DNA of 64,000 nt from Gautieria morchelliformis (GCA_015179125.1 WHVA01000412.1:1-64000), one strand, 5' to 3'. Positions 20,210 to 32,572 are shown, numbered from the stretch's first letter. Numbers and translations: made by a program. The notes: generated by a model from the letters alone, not told the origin.

Positions 20210-23200
20210 TCAGCAGTCCTCCGGCCTCCGCACGAGCTGAGGGCTGTGTTGACCCCATTCGTGCGACAAACGAGGTTAAACTCAACGCATCCGCTCTTTC
20301 GTCCTCCGACTCTCTCTCTGTTCCGCTCACTTCCGACACCATTTCCGCACCCCCGTTTACAGCACTGATCGACTCCGGTTCGACTCATTGTTTCCTCGAC
20401 TCCGACTTTGTTTTGAAACATAAACTTCCGACCCGCAACATTCCGACTATTCCGCTCCACCTTTTCGATGGGTCTTCCAACACGGGAATTTCCCAAGTTG
20501 TGGATCTGTCTATCCGTTTCGCTACTGGGGACAACCATGAAGTTACGTTTTACGTTACTCCGCTAGATGCTAGCTGTTCCGTTGTACTAGGACACAATTG
20601 GCTCACCCGATATAATCCGTCGATTAACTGGGTATTGGGTCAAATACAGTTCCGTACCCCGGATCAACTTCCATCTATTCCGACGTCTTCTGCAAAGATG
20701 GCTCAGGCCTCTTCTGCAACTCCGCTTGTGGATTCAGTTCCGCACTCCGGTCCCGCTTTAGCACCTCCGCCCCTCGAAGCTCCTCGAATTGCGCTCGTTT
20801 CCGCCACCGCTTTCCGCGTATTGCAACGGCAAGATGATACGACCGTTTTCCAGCTTCACCTCTCCGATTCGGTTTCAGTCAAGGCTCGTTCCGCCTCGAC
20901 TTCCGCTCCGGTCGACATGATCTCAGTTCCGGAAGAATATCGTGACTTCCCGGACGTGTTCAATAAGGCCAAAGCCGACAAACCTGCTGAACATCGACCT
21001 TATGACTTGAAGATAGATTTGGAAGAAGGAGCATCTCCGTCCCTTGGACCAATCTACTCTCTTTCGCAAAGTGAACTCCTAACTCTCCGAGAGTTCGTCG
21101 ATGAACATCTAAACATGAGCTTCATCCGCCCTTCGCTGTCTCCGCACGGCGCTCCGGTCCTCTTCGTCAAGAAGAAGGATGGATCTCTCCACCTCTGCGT
21201 CGATTTCCGCGGACTCAATGCCCTCACTAAAAAGGACAAATATCCGCTTCCGCGCATTTCCGACTTACTCGACACCCCCCGCAGGGCGAAGATCTACACC
21301 AAAATTGACCTCCGGCACGCTTATCACCTTGTCCGCATCCGGGAAGGTGACGAGTGGAAAACCACCTTCCGCACCCGCTACGGTGCTTTTGAGTGGACTG
21401 TCATGCCTTTTGGTCTAACCAATGCTCCCGCCGCTTTTCAGCGATTCATGAACGACGTATTTTCCGACCTCCTCGACGTATGCGTCCTAGTCTACATTGA
21501 CGACATCCTCATCTATTCCGACACACCGGAAAAACATCGGGAACATGTCCGCGAAGTACTCCGCCGTCTACGCAAACACCATCTCTACGCAAAAGCAGAG
21601 AAATGCGAATGGCATCGCGACACGGTAGAATACCTCGGCTACATCCTCTCTCCAACAGGTCTTTACCATGGCAGAGGACAAGGTCAAGGCAATTCAAGAA
21701 TGGCCGGAACCCCGACGTGTTAAGGATGTACTGTCAGGGGACACCCTGTTTTCCATTTCCAGTTCCGACACAACATCCAGTTCCGACACCACACCCAGTT
21801 CCGACTCCATTTCCGACTCCGGTTCCGGTTCCGATTCCATCTCCGCATCCGCTTTCGGGAACAATTCCGCTTCTGGGAGAACTTCCACCAGTTCCGTTCG
21901 CCTTGCCAGTTCCACTCCAATTTCCGACTTCCGCCCCGGAACAGTGTCGGAAATCAAGCGACTCGCATAATAGGTGGCATCAAGGGTCGATCAAGGGTCA
22001 GGGGGATGCAGGGTTGATGGCGGGTGCCAAGCGTTGTCCCTGGCTGCGCAGCGTAGTATAATACGGGCTCGCTGACATTGGGGGTCCTTAGACTTTTCTC
22101 TTTGGATTTCCCCTTGTCAGGTGAGAACCCCCTCTCTTGTATGCTCTGTTCATTTATACATACTTTGGATTTCCCCTTGTCAGTTGTGTGGTAGTGTGAT
22201 CTCCACGACTAGCCAGGGTTGCCCTTACATGTACAGTCTTTCCTTGGCTTCGCCAACTTTTACCGGCGTTTCATTTATAATTTTTCCGATATTACTGTTC
22301 CGCTCACGCGTCTCACCAGGAAGGGTGCCCCATGGAATTTCACTCCGGAATGCCGTTCCGCATTTGAAGCTCTCAAATCGGCCTTCACCACGGCTCCCAT
22401 ACTCGGTTTCTGGATTCCTGATACCCACCTTGTACTCGAAACCGACGCTTCCGACTACGCGCTAGCCGCCATTCTTTCCATCATTTCACCCGACGACGGA
22501 GAAATTCATCCGATCGCCTTTCATTCCCGCACCTTTTCCGCCCCGGAACTCAACTACGACGTCCACGATAAGGAACTACTTGCGATTTTCGAAGCCTTCA
22601 AAATCTGGAGACACTACCTCGAGGGTCCAACTTATCCGATCGACGTTGTAATGGATCATAAGAACCTTGAGTATTTTGCAACCACTAAGATTTTGACTCG
22701 CCGTCAAGTCCGCTGGTCTGAATATCTCTCACAGTTCAACATGGTAATCCGTTTCCGCCCCGGAAAGCTCGGAGCAAAACCCGACGCACTCACTAGACGT
22801 TGGGACGTCTACCCAAAAGAGGGAAGTAGCGACTATGCCAGCGTTAATCCGCACAACTTCCGCCCAGTATTCTCCACTGAGCAACTGGCATCGTCCCTGC
22901 GTGCCACAGCATTGCAGTTTCCGCTACTCCGCGCCTCAATTATTATGGACACCGAGTCTCTCCATTCCGACATCCGTTCCGCACTCCGTTCCGACCCCAT
23001 CTCCGCAGCCCACCTCGATGACCCCACCAGTCCTGGATGGTCCCTCAATTCTGACGGATTTCTCCGGTACAAGTCCCGGATTTATGTTCCGGATAACAAT
23101 GATCTACGACTTCGCGTACTCCAGCAAAGCCACGACCATCTGCTCTCAGGACACCAAGGCCAAAACAAAACCCTCGACATAATCCGACATACCTATACTT

Positions 23201-24003
23201 GGCCTCTTCTCCGCACAATGGTCCAAGACTACTGCAAGTCATGCACCACCTGTATGCGAGCCAAGCCTCAACGTCACAAACCCTACGGCCTCCTGAAGCA
23301 ACTTCCGATCCCAGAACAACCGTGGAATTCGATATCCATGGATTTCATTGAGAAACTTCCTAAGTCATCTGGCTATGATACCATTCTAGTAATCGTTGAC
23401 CGCCTTACAAAGCAGTCCATCTTTATTCCAACATACGACACCATCACTTCCGCCCAACTCGCCCAACTCTTCGTGCTCCACGTCTTTTCCAAGCACGGAA
23501 TCCCTTCCCATGTCACTTCCGACCGTGGTTCCGAATTCGTGTCCTCCTTTTTCCGCACACTCGGCAAGGCTCTCGACATGAAACTCCACTTCACTTCCGG
23601 TTATCATTCCGAAGGAGACGGACAAACGGAACGTACTAATCAGACCCTTGAGCAGTATCTCCGCGTCTATTGCAACTACCAACATAGCAATTGGTCCGAC
23701 CTTCTTCTGCTCGCAGAATTTGCCTACAACAATGTGCCTTCCGCTACCACCGGAATTTCACCCTTTTACGCCAACAAGGGCTACCACCTGAATCTCGCCA
23801 TCCACCCTGAACGCGACCTCGCCTCTGCAAGAGCCCGAGATTTCGTTGTGGAACTTGACGACCTTCACCAGCACCTCCAAGAGAACATTACAGCTGCCCA
23901 GAAGAGATACCAAACTTCCGCCGATCGGAAACGCCTTCCGCAACCGGCATTCGAGATAGGCGACAAAGTCTTTGTCAAAGCTGAAAACTTCCGTACCACT
24001 CGT
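20210..24003 (+). pseudogene. Pol region of element A1 (protease, RT, RNase H, integrase)
   Basis: Order of parts: aspartic protease (LIDSGSTHCFLDSDF, about 20365), reverse transcriptase with [10 protein letters not shown] (about 21494), RNase H ([16 protein letters not shown] and HDKELLAIFEAF), integrase with an HHCC zinc-binding segment (CKSCTTCMRAK), and a DDE core including MDFIEKLPKSSGYD and [16 protein letters not shown]. The family reads pol as a polyprotein. Broken: the 3' part is missing and a solo LTR is inserted. Confidence 0.9.
21732..22229 (+). repeat. Solo LTR of family B inserted in A1 pol (TSD TGTAC)
   Basis: 498 bp, TGTCAGGGGACACC to GGTTGCCCTTACA, flanked by TGTAC on both sides (21727-21731 and 22230-22234), a perfect 5-bp target duplication. 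It proves that family B was active after A1 inserted. Confidence 0.95.
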
Positions 24004-24194
24004 CAGTGCCTCAGGTGCCCTTAACCTGCCAATGGTGCCCCACAAGGGGACTATTTCAGATGTCCCACCACGCTTGTACCGCGGCTGCTGCCATGGGGCT
24101 CTCCTGAATTTATCGGCATCTGATTCTTCAGCCATAGCGCTCATGGAGTTGTTTTGGTCTCCCTGCCTGAAAATATCAGTATTCTTGTCACTCA
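24004..24194 (-). other. Unassigned junction sequence
   Basis: Lies between the cut end of A1 and the family B fragment. The minus strand has an open stretch (KFRRAPWQQPRYKRGG is part of it) continuing in from the protease piece; I cannot assign it to a family. Confidence 0.4.
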
Positions 24195-25125
24195 TTGGGG
24201 CTTCCATCCACATTGAACACCGGGATTGCACGTTGCAACTTCCGCGTAGCCAGTCGGTTCCGTTCCACATAATCCTGGTCCATAAACTGACCAGTGAGAT
24301 CGGGGACAGAATCGTGCTCGCCTTCGTCCATTTCCACATCTAAGTCATCTTTATCCTCTTCATCCTCTTCATCCTCCCCAGCATCAAGCAATCAACAAGG
24401 GCGGGTCCGGATTTGACTTACACCATATCTGTCGTCTGGATCTCCACCTTAATGACTAGTGACTTGGGGCCAGGGGTGGCAGCAACAACATAGCACTTCG
24501 GGAGGCGCCTCTCCCAAGGGCGGATGTGGGATGGATGGGGTGTCGGATTTGGTTTTTGTGTGACTTTATCCGGTGAGTCTGTACGAAGTGAGGGGTGTGG
24601 GGGCTTTTCATTCTCTACTTCAAGACAGGCAAACCGGTTATGTACAGGCAGCAGGGGCACACATCTCACCCGCTGCGCGTCACAAAATCCGACGCATCTT
24701 CCACTTCCGATGCACCATGTTCCGCATTTTCGGAAATTCCTTCCGCAGTGGGCACTACGCTTATGTCTGCGAGTGCGAGGAACTCTGGAACGAGCTCAAG
24801 CTTCTCCTCTGTGGTCATAAGCCGGATGTCAAAGGCTTGGGGGCACTCGCGGGCATAGTGGCCTGGTTGTCGGCATCGGAAGCAGGTGATGGCTCCCTGG
24901 CCTTTTCCACGCATGCGGTCAACATCCATCGAGGCGGGGCCACTCTTCGAGGGAGGGGGGCTAGGGTTCCTAATAGGAGCAGGCGGAGCAACCATCAGAA
25001 ATACCTTCCGTGTGGGAACGAATGCACTTCCGGGTTTTGGCACGAGTGGAGCAGGACGAGCGGAACTGCGTGTCATGTTCCGGTTTGTCTCCACAAAGGC
25101 CTCGTTTGCTTCCCTGTTTCAGGAC
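24195..25125 (-). mobile_element. Gypsy family B fragment (gag end and protease start)
   Basis: Parallel in sequence to 46995-47850 of element B, on the opposite strand: a CCHC knuckle CFRCRQPGHYARECP, then LEVENEKPP, WERRLPKCYVVAATP and a protease segment with DQDYVERNRL. Both ends are cut, by element C on the right and at about 24195 on the left. Fossil with more than one break. Replaced in the middle by a run of acidic codons (EDEEDEEDKDD) relative to B. Confidence 0.85.
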
Positions 25126-25687
25126 TGTTGCGATACAATCCGTCGTAAGGTTGACCGAGGTCGGGAGCAAAACCCGAGGTAAGGTCCGAGGTTCTGGGGC
25201 GAGGTTTGGATGGGGAAGTCGGAGAGGGACTTGGCTTCAGCTTATGTGCTGCGCTGACCCTATGCATGAGTCCCAATTTCGGAGGCAAACGAATAAGAGG
25301 CGAGGTTTGGCTTAAGAGGCGAGGCTTAGAAACTAGCTAGGGATCGAAGGGATACGATAGTTGATTTTCAGATAGAGGAGTAGGAATGCATACAAGGGGG
25401 GTTATATACGAGCGAGGGTACGAGTCAGGGGCGAACATATTAGTGGAGGTCAGGGTGAGGTCAGGGGGCCGAGGTCAGGGCGAGGTAATATATGAATGAT
25501 GCGTGATGGAGCGGAATCAGTAACTAAGGGATTACGGTCATGGGTTCAAGGTCGGATATGAGCTCAAGCTCGGGCTTGGGCTCGGGCGCGGATAAGGATC
25601 ATATGTACTCGGGCATGAATATCACAAGGCTCGGGCTCGGAAGAAGGTTTTACCGGTAAGTAACCGGCCAAAGGCCGGGTTCTTACA
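25126..25687 (-). repeat. 3' LTR of element C
   Basis: 562 bp, with ends TGTTGCGATAC and GGTTCTTACA on the plus strand. It contains nine CGAGG words on the plus strand and none noticed in the reverse orientation. Confidence 0.9.
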
Positions 25688-25859
25688 GTATCCCCTCCTT
25701 ATGGCCGAGACCCTCGAGGCCGTAATATGAACAAGGTTCGCCTATCCTCGAATCTAGATCCCGGCCAGATGTTAAGTAGCCGGAAGGCGAAGCTTAAATT
25801 GTAGCCGAGGTTAGATAAAAGGGTGGGTAGGAGGCAGCGAACCCAAGTGCCAACGAATA

Positions 25860-27038
25860 TGGTGTGCCCTCAAGCCCTCTTCAACTCAGCCGTCGACGAG
25901 GACAGCGCGAACAATGCGTTCGACCAGACATTGCTGTCTGCGGAGAACGGAGCCTCGGGCGAGGTTATGCCCGAGGATTGACCCGAGGTTGGCACATTGC
26001 CAGTTGATGAGACGGGGGCCATTGACATGCGGCAGCCGTGGCAGGAAGGGCCGAATGGAAAAAAGGCGAGTACTGTTGTTGGCTGGTCATGGACGCTGCT
26101 GATTTATACAGTATAAGCGCATCTTGTTTTCGTACCACCCAACCGACTTGTCCCTATACAGGTACAAGCTCACCGACGGGGGACCTCGTGAGTGGCAACT
26201 CGCGACCAAGGCCGAGGCGAGGTGCGTGCGCTGCGAAGAGCGCAACTATACGTGCCTTCGGGCCATTAGCCTCGACTTCGGCCTCGCCGACCAGGGTGCC
26301 TGCATGTGGTGTAGGACACGTTCCTTGGGCTGTAGTATAGCCCAAGGTCGTCGCAGAAAGGCGACCCCAGGAAAAGGTCAGGCGAGTGCCGTGGGCAAGA
26401 AGCGAGCGAGGAGCGAGGATACCGAGGATGGACCGAGGCCGAGGAAAGAGGCCAAGGTTCGGGACGAGGTTGCAGAGGACGACGACTCAAGCGACTGGGT
26501 CGAGAGGAACCTCGAGACGAGGGTGGAGCGGATGGAAGCGAGGTTGAGCGAGGAGAAGGGTAAGGGGTCAGAGGGAACAAGGCATAGTGAGGGAAAGGAA
26601 GCCGAGGTGGAGGAAACCGAGGTGGAAGGTCGGAGGGTGAAGAAGGACAAGAAGACGAAAAGGTCGGAGCGAAGTGCAGAGATGAGGGAGTTGATAGCAG
26701 CGGTGAGGGATGTGGGACAGAAGGTGGGCGAGGTTGGGGAGAGGGTGTGCGAGTTGTTGGGGGAGTTTAGAGCGGCGAATGACAGGATGAACAGGGCAGA
26801 TGTGGAGTTCATGAGGATAAGGAGGAGGCGGAATTATTTGAAACGGATGCAGGGGGCGAGGGACTTGGCGGATCATGAGGGACATGGGGGTCTGGTGGAG
26901 CGAAGTAGCAGTAGTAATGAGGAGGAGTCAGGCGAGGGTAGCGAGGAGAGCGAGGGAGAGGATATGAAGATGTTGAGTAAACTACTAAGGGAAAAATGGA
27001 ATTTCTTGGATTTTATTGATTTTGTTGTTCGGTTGTGA
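25860..27038 (+). CDS. Convergent antisense gene of element C, Zn2Cys6-like protein
   Basis: Plus-strand coding region opposite to gag-pol, between the 3' LTR and the pol stop (about 27095). The long open part is 26124-27038 (304 codons). Cysteines near residues 33-77 follow CX2CX6C (CVRCEERNYTC), 15 residues, CX2CX6C (CMWCRTRSLGC), the half-spacings of fungal Zn(II)2Cys6 clusters, with a somewhat long loop. Then come a Lys/Arg-rich part, a Glu/Lys-rich predicted coiled coil (RMEARLSEEKGKG; ELIAAVRDVGQKVGEVGERV) and an acidic Ser-rich tail (SSSSNEEESGEGSEE). Role unknown; DNA binding is inferred. The beginning (25860-26123) is uncertain. The counterpart in A2 is at 34060-35283. Confidence 0.6.
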
Positions 27039-27094
27039 GGGGATTTTGTTATCTAGCTACTGGGTTCATGGGGGTTAAACAAGGAAACGATCAT

Positions 27095-30000
27095 AGAGCC
27101 GTCAAAGGTCCCGGTTTGCCCGGATAAGACTCGTGGAAGTCAGTGACCAGCTCTGAGGCATTATCAAGCTCGGAAGCGAGGATCCACAGGTTTCTTCGTG
27201 GTACCTTCGTAACCAGTCCACCTGACAAGATAGAGTAACTTGCAGCTCTTGCGTCTATTATCGATCTTCGAGTGGAGGATTTCAGAAACCTCGAACTCGG
27301 GTTGCCGTCGATAACGACTGGGGGCGGAGGCGGCTGGACTCGGTTCGGGATGGTGTTGGGCAGGCTGGTTCGAGCATAGATACGTGGAATACTGGATGGA
27401 CTGAATGCATGTGTTCTGGAAGTCGAAGGGTGAAGGAGTGAGTACCCGCTTGGGAAATGATCTCAAAAGGACCCAAGAACTTCTCGGCGAGCTTCTTGGT
27501 AGGCCGAGTTGTTCGGAAGTACTGTGCCTTTACAAAGGCGAGGGATCCGATTTGGAAATCAGGAGCGGGTTGCGGCGAACATCGGCCGAGGCTTGGTAGG
27601 TCTTCTGAGCCTCGAGGATGGCGCGGCGAAGTTCTTGGTGAAGCTCGTCCAGGTCAACCACGAAGTCTCGAGCCCGTGCCGAGGCGAGGTCGCGCTCGGG
27701 GTGAACTGCGAGGTTCGGATGGTAACCCTTATTAGCAAAGAATGGGAGATGCCGGTGGTTGCGCTAGGCGCATTGTTGTAGGCGAACTCAGCTAGGGGAA
27801 GGAGCGAGGCCCAATTGGACTGCTGATAGTTGCAATATATCCTGAGGTACTGTTCCAAGGTCTGGTTAGCGCGCTCGGTTTGACCGTCACCCTCGGGATG
27901 ATATCCCGAGGTGAAATGCAACCGCATGTCCAAGGCTTTCCCTAGGAACGCCAGAAGTGCGAGACGAACTCGGAACCCCTGTCCGAGGTGACGTGCGAGG
28001 GAATCCATGCTTGGAAAAGACATGAAGGACGAAGAGATGAGCGAGTTCTTGCGAGGTTATCTTGTCTGTGGTTGGAATGAAGATAACCTGCTTAGTGAAG
28101 CGGTCAACAATCACTAGGATGGAGGTGAACTCGGATGAAGGGGGAAGCTGCTCAATGAAATCCATAGAGATGGAATTCCAAGGCTTCTCGGAATGGGGAG
28201 TTGTTTGAGAGACCATAGGGCTTGTGACGTTGCGGCTTGCTTCGCATACAAGTGGTGCAAGTCTTGCAATACTCTTTGACAAAGGATCTAATCCCTGGCC
28301 AAGTGTAATCTCGTCGGATCAACTCCAAGGTCTTGTTGACCCCGAAGTGTCCCGAGAGAATGTGGTCGTGCTTGTATTGCAGGATGCGAAGTCGAAGGTC
28401 TTGGGCCGCTGGAACATAGGTTCGGTTGTCAAGCTTGAGAAGCCCTCGGGGTCTGTGGTCCACCTCGGGTCATTAACCAAGCCGAGGTGCGACTTGGCTA
28501 TGGGGTCCGAGGGGAGGTTTGCTAGTATGTCAGCTCGGATCTGCTCGGTATCAAGCAGTGAAGCGGCTCGGAGTACGACGGGAGCGAGGTTAGTAGCTCT
28601 AAGGGACGATGCCAGCTGGTGTTGGGTAAACACTGGCCGTAGGTTCTGTGGGTTTATGGTGGCATAGTCGCTATTCCCCTCTTTAAGGTAGACGTCCCAT
28701 CGTCTAGTGAGAGAGTCAGGCTTCGTTCCGAGGCGACCAGGTCGGAAACGTATGGCGAGGTTGAATTGGGAAAGGTATTCTGACCACCGAGCTTGTCGAC
28801 GGGTCAAGAGCTTCATTGTTGAAAAGTATTCGAGGTTCTTGTGGTCGGTGATAACGTCGACAGGGTCGCCAGAGCCCTCGAGGTAGTGTCGCCAGCGTTG
28901 AAAAGCTTCAAAAATGCTAGGAGCTCCTTGTCATGAACATCGTAGTTGAGCTCAGTAGAGGTGAATGTGCGGGAGTGGAAAGGGACGGGATGAAGTTCGC
29001 CTTCCGAGGTTCGCAGTGATAAGATTGCCGCTAAGGCATAATCTGAAGCATCAGTCTCTACGATTAGTGGAAGGTCAGGAATCCAGTGGGTAAGGATAGG
29101 AGCGGTAGTGAACGCCTCTTCAACAGGTTGAAGGCCTGCCGACAATCCTCGGAAAAGTTCCAAGGGGTACCCTTGCGGGTGAGTCGGGTGAGAGGAATGG
29201 TGATGTCGGAGTAGTTGTGAATGAAACGTCGGTAGAAGTTGGCGAAGCCGAGGAAGGATTGGATGTCGCGAACTTTGCGAGGTTCAGGCCAGTCTTGAAT
29301 GACCTTTACCTTGTCGTCCGCCATAGTGAGGCCCTCGGGAGAGAGTATGTAGCCGAGGAATTCAACCGAGTCGCGATGAAACTCGCATTTATCTTCTTTG
29401 GCGAAGAGGTTGTTGAGTCGCAGTCGTCGCAAGACTTCCTTGACATGTTCAACATGTTTGGAGGGGTCACTGGAGTAGATTAGAATGTCATCCAAGTATA
29501 CCACCACACAAACGTCCAAAAGGTCGGCGAAAATCTCGTTCATGAATCTCTGGAAAGCAGCAGGGCCATTAGTGAGACCAAATGGCATAACCAACCATTC
29601 AAAAGACCCATAGCGAGTCCTGAAGGCGGTTTTCCATTCGTCACCCTCGGCCACCCGTACGAGGTGGTAAGCGTGACGAAGGTCAATCTTCGTATAGATG
29701 CGAGCATTCTTTGGAGCATCAAGTAAGTCAGCAATCAATGGCAATGGATACCGATCTTTTTTGAGATCTTGTTTAAACCTCGGAAGTCGACACACAACCG
29801 AAGTGAGCCATCTTTTTTGCGAACAAACAATACCGGTGCACCATGAGGCGAGCGTGAAGGTCGGATGAAACCGATGTTCAAGTGCTCGTCGATGAACTCG
29901 CGAAGTGCTTTGAGTTCGGAAGCCGAGAGAGAGTAGATGGGACCGATAGGCGGCGAGGTCCCTTCTTCGAGGTTGATTTTGATATCGTGGGGTCGGTGGG

Positions 30001-30712
30001 GAGCTAGAGTGTCAGCGCGTGCTTTGCTGAACACATCTGCAAATTCGTGATATACTTCGGGAACATGTTTCTTAACGTTCTCAGAAAGCTCGGAGGAACT
30101 TCTCCCGATGTTGCCCCTCTGGCGAGGAGCTCAGGCGAAGCCAGATTGAGCTGAAACACTTCGGACCCTTCCAATCTAGATGCACGCATGAAAGCGGGTG
30201 CATTGATTAGGGAAACGAGCGGTGCTTGCAACTTCGGAGGCGAGTTCGGAGCAGGTCGAGGCGGGGCGAAGATGCCGTAGGCGAGGTCGAAGTCGTAGCC
30301 GAAGCTGAGCGGCTGACGTCGCCGTGGTCGCTGGAGTCGTAGTTAGGTCGATGGTCTTGAAAGTAATACTGCCCAATACCCAGTCAATCGACGGATTGTA
30401 GCGGGTGAGCCAGTTGTGGCCAAGTACCATCGAGCAACTCGAGTCGAGCGAGGTTACGTAGAAGGTAACCCATTGTTGTTCGCCAGTCGGAAAGCAAATG
30501 CAGAGGTCTAGAGCTTGGGTAATGGTAGTGTTAGTACTACCGTCAAATAGTTTCAAGGGTATAGGAGAGACAGGATAAGCAGGCATAGAGTACTTCTGGA
30601 CAAATCTGGATTCAATAAAACAATCTGAGGACCCGCAGTCAACTAATGCAACAAAAGCGACGTTGGGGAGCGAAGGCGAGGTTAGATCTACATTAAGGGA
30701 ATCTTTGGACAA
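27095..30712 (-). pseudogene. Pol region of element C (protease to chromodomain)
   Basis: On the minus strand, in order: protease with LVDCGSSDCFIESRF (about 30640); RT with [13 protein letters not shown] (about 29500); RNase H with [16 protein letters not shown] (about 29060) and [12 protein letters not shown]; integrase with CKTCTTCMRSKPQRH (about 28260), SMDFIEQLPPSSEF and [16 protein letters not shown]; then a chromodomain (FEVSEILHSKIDNRR, LYLVRWTGYEGT; about 27290-27200). The chromodomain places it with the chromoviruses. Broken, several breaks. Confidence 0.9.
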
Positions 30713-31980
30713 TGAATGAGAAGCGGGCTGAGTCTGAGCACACGGGTGAGGTTACCGCAATCCTCGGATCGTGTGGTTCCGAGGTTGCTACCTATTTTTT
30801 CACCTCCGTAATGGAGGCCGAAGTCCCCTCGTTAGGGGTCTTCGCTGCCCGACCTTTAGAACCGCTACCGCTGGTAGACTTGTTCTTCGGGCAGTCCTTG
30901 ACGATGTGGCCTTTGGTGCCGCAAAGCAGACAAAGGCCTTGGTCGACCCGACGTTGGCGCTCCTCGGGAAGTAGTTTGCCATCCTTCCCGAGCTTGCTCG
31001 AAATGTCGGGCTGGCTCTTGTTGTTCGAAGAGTTGTTGTTGGAACCCTTGCCATGTTGTTAGTCTTGTTGCGGTTCTTATTGTTATTGGAACCGCTGGAA
31101 GACTGGTTGTTGTTAGTGGCATTGCTGCTGGACTGATTAGCAGTGGGTGCAGCTGGGAGTTATGACCATTGATCATGGCGTCATATTCCTTACGCTCCCA
31201 GTAACGGCTGTCGCATTCCAGCGCGAAGTTCCTAAGCTCGGCGAGGCTGCGGAATCGAGGGAAGTGAAGTAAGTCGTCCTTGATTCTTTTGGCCAAGCCC
31301 TTGTAGGCGAAGTGTCGGAGGGCCGCATCGTTCCACTGAGTCCGAGTCGAAGCTCGGGCGAAGTCGATAAAGAATCGCGCGGCCTTGTGGTGCTCTTTCA
31401 TGACGATCTTCTCGAGGTCGATCTCGGCTTGGGCGGCGTTGTCGTATGGGCCGAAGTTGAGCTCGAGTTCGGCCTTGAAGCTGTCCCAGTCCTCGAGCCA
31501 GTCTGGCTCGGGCTGGACTTCGCCGAGGATCGCCGGCTCGAAGTACTGTAGAGCTGAGCCCGACAGGTAAGAAATAGCATACTGCACCTTCGAGGCCCCA
31601 GTCTTGAAAGCTGTGGGACGATCTCGAAAGTTGAGCACGCATTGAAGGAAGAAGGTGCGAAGCTTGGCCTGGTCAGTACCGTCATAACTATCCGGTTCCT
31701 TGACCTTGGCTCGTGCTTCAGACTCGCGAGGTTTCGCGAGCTTGATGAACACTCGACGCATAAGCTCGTTGTCCTCGAGGTCACCGAGGTCCTCGGGTGG
31801 CAGGTTGGGGAGGTCCTCATCATTGTCAGAACTTCCTGAGCCATCACCTGGATCACCTGAAGGGTCACCGGGGTTAGCCTACCTTTGCCTTTGTTACTAG
31901 GCTCGGTGGGGTCAGCCAGGGGTATCCCCGGGACGGTGGTGAGTCGTCGGGGGCTTCTGAGAAACGTCGTTGTTCTGATA
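30712..31980 (-). pseudogene. Gag region of element C
   Basis: Capsid-like core with YDGTDQAKLRTFFLQCVLNF and YFEPAILGEVQPEPDWLED, a C-terminal Ser/Asn-rich linker, and a zinc knuckle at about 30930-30880 on the minus strand. It is similar in plan to the A gag but clearly a different family. Broken. Confidence 0.85.
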
Positions 31981-32012
31981 TACCCCGAAGGGTGTAAGCA
32001 GTCTGAAAATAC

Positions 32013-32572
32013 TGTTACGATACGATCCGTCGTAAGGTTGACCGAGGTCGGGAGCGAACCCGAGGTAAGGTCCGAGGTTACGGGGCGAGGTTTGGATGGG
32101 GAAGTCGGAGAGGGACTTGGCTTCAGCTTATGTGCTGTGCCGACCCTACGCACGAGTCCCAACTTCGGAGGCAAACGAATAAGAGGTGAGGTTTGGTTTA
32201 AGAGGCGAGGCTTAGAAACTAGCTAATGATCGAAGGGGTACAATAGTTGATTTTCAGACTGAGGAGTAGGAATGCATACAAGGGGGTTATATATGGGTGA
32301 GGGTACGAGTCAGGGGCGAACATATTAGTGGAGGTCAGGACGAGGTCAGGAGGCCGAGGTCAGGGCGAGGGAATATACGAATGATGCGTGATGGAGCGGA
32401 ATCAGTAACTAAGGGGATACGGGCATGGGATCAAGGTCGGATATGAACTCCAGCTCGGGCTTGGGCTCGGGCGCGGATAAGGATCATATGTACTCGGGCA
32501 CGAATATCACAAGGCTCGGGCTCGGAAGAAGGTTCTACCAGTAAGTAACCGGCCAAAGGCCGGGTTCTTACA
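32013..32572 (-). repeat. 5' LTR of element C
   Basis: 560 bp, ends TGTTACGATAC and GGTTCTTACA on the plus strand; matches 25126-25687 along its whole length. The sequence beyond it (32573) belongs to a different Gypsy RT fragment. Confidence 0.9.

Larger units (their letters stand above)
18056..24003 (+). mobile_element. Ty3/Gypsy element A1 (fossil, 3'-truncated, nested insertion)
   Basis: 5' LTR, gag, protease, RT, RNase H and integrase of a chromodomain Gypsy (chromovirus-like) element; the end of integrase, the chromodomain and the 3' LTR are missing. A solo LTR of family B sits within pol. It is very close to A2 (33245-41252). Apart from the truncation and the nested LTR it appears to have few breaks. 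It lies in the gene that begins at 16878. Judged by closeness to A2, fairly young. Confidence 0.9.
25126..32572 (-). mobile_element. Ty3/Gypsy element C (fossil, both LTRs present)
   Basis: About 7.4 kb with LTRs at both ends, gag, protease, RT, RNase H, integrase and chromodomain on the minus strand, and an extra convergent plus-strand gene between pol and the 3' LTR. A purine-rich tract (complement of 25688-25705) precedes the 3' LTR. The two LTRs differ at a few percent of positions by eye, so it is moderately young. Coding regions contain several breaks (about five or more). The flanks do not form a target duplication. Confidence 0.9.

Noticed and set aside
18800-20538. Long minus-strand ORFs opposite gag and protease of A1
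   Set aside because: Mirror frames of a GC-rich, codon-biased gene; no motifs. The antisense genes of A2 and C are different because they do not overlap a coding region.
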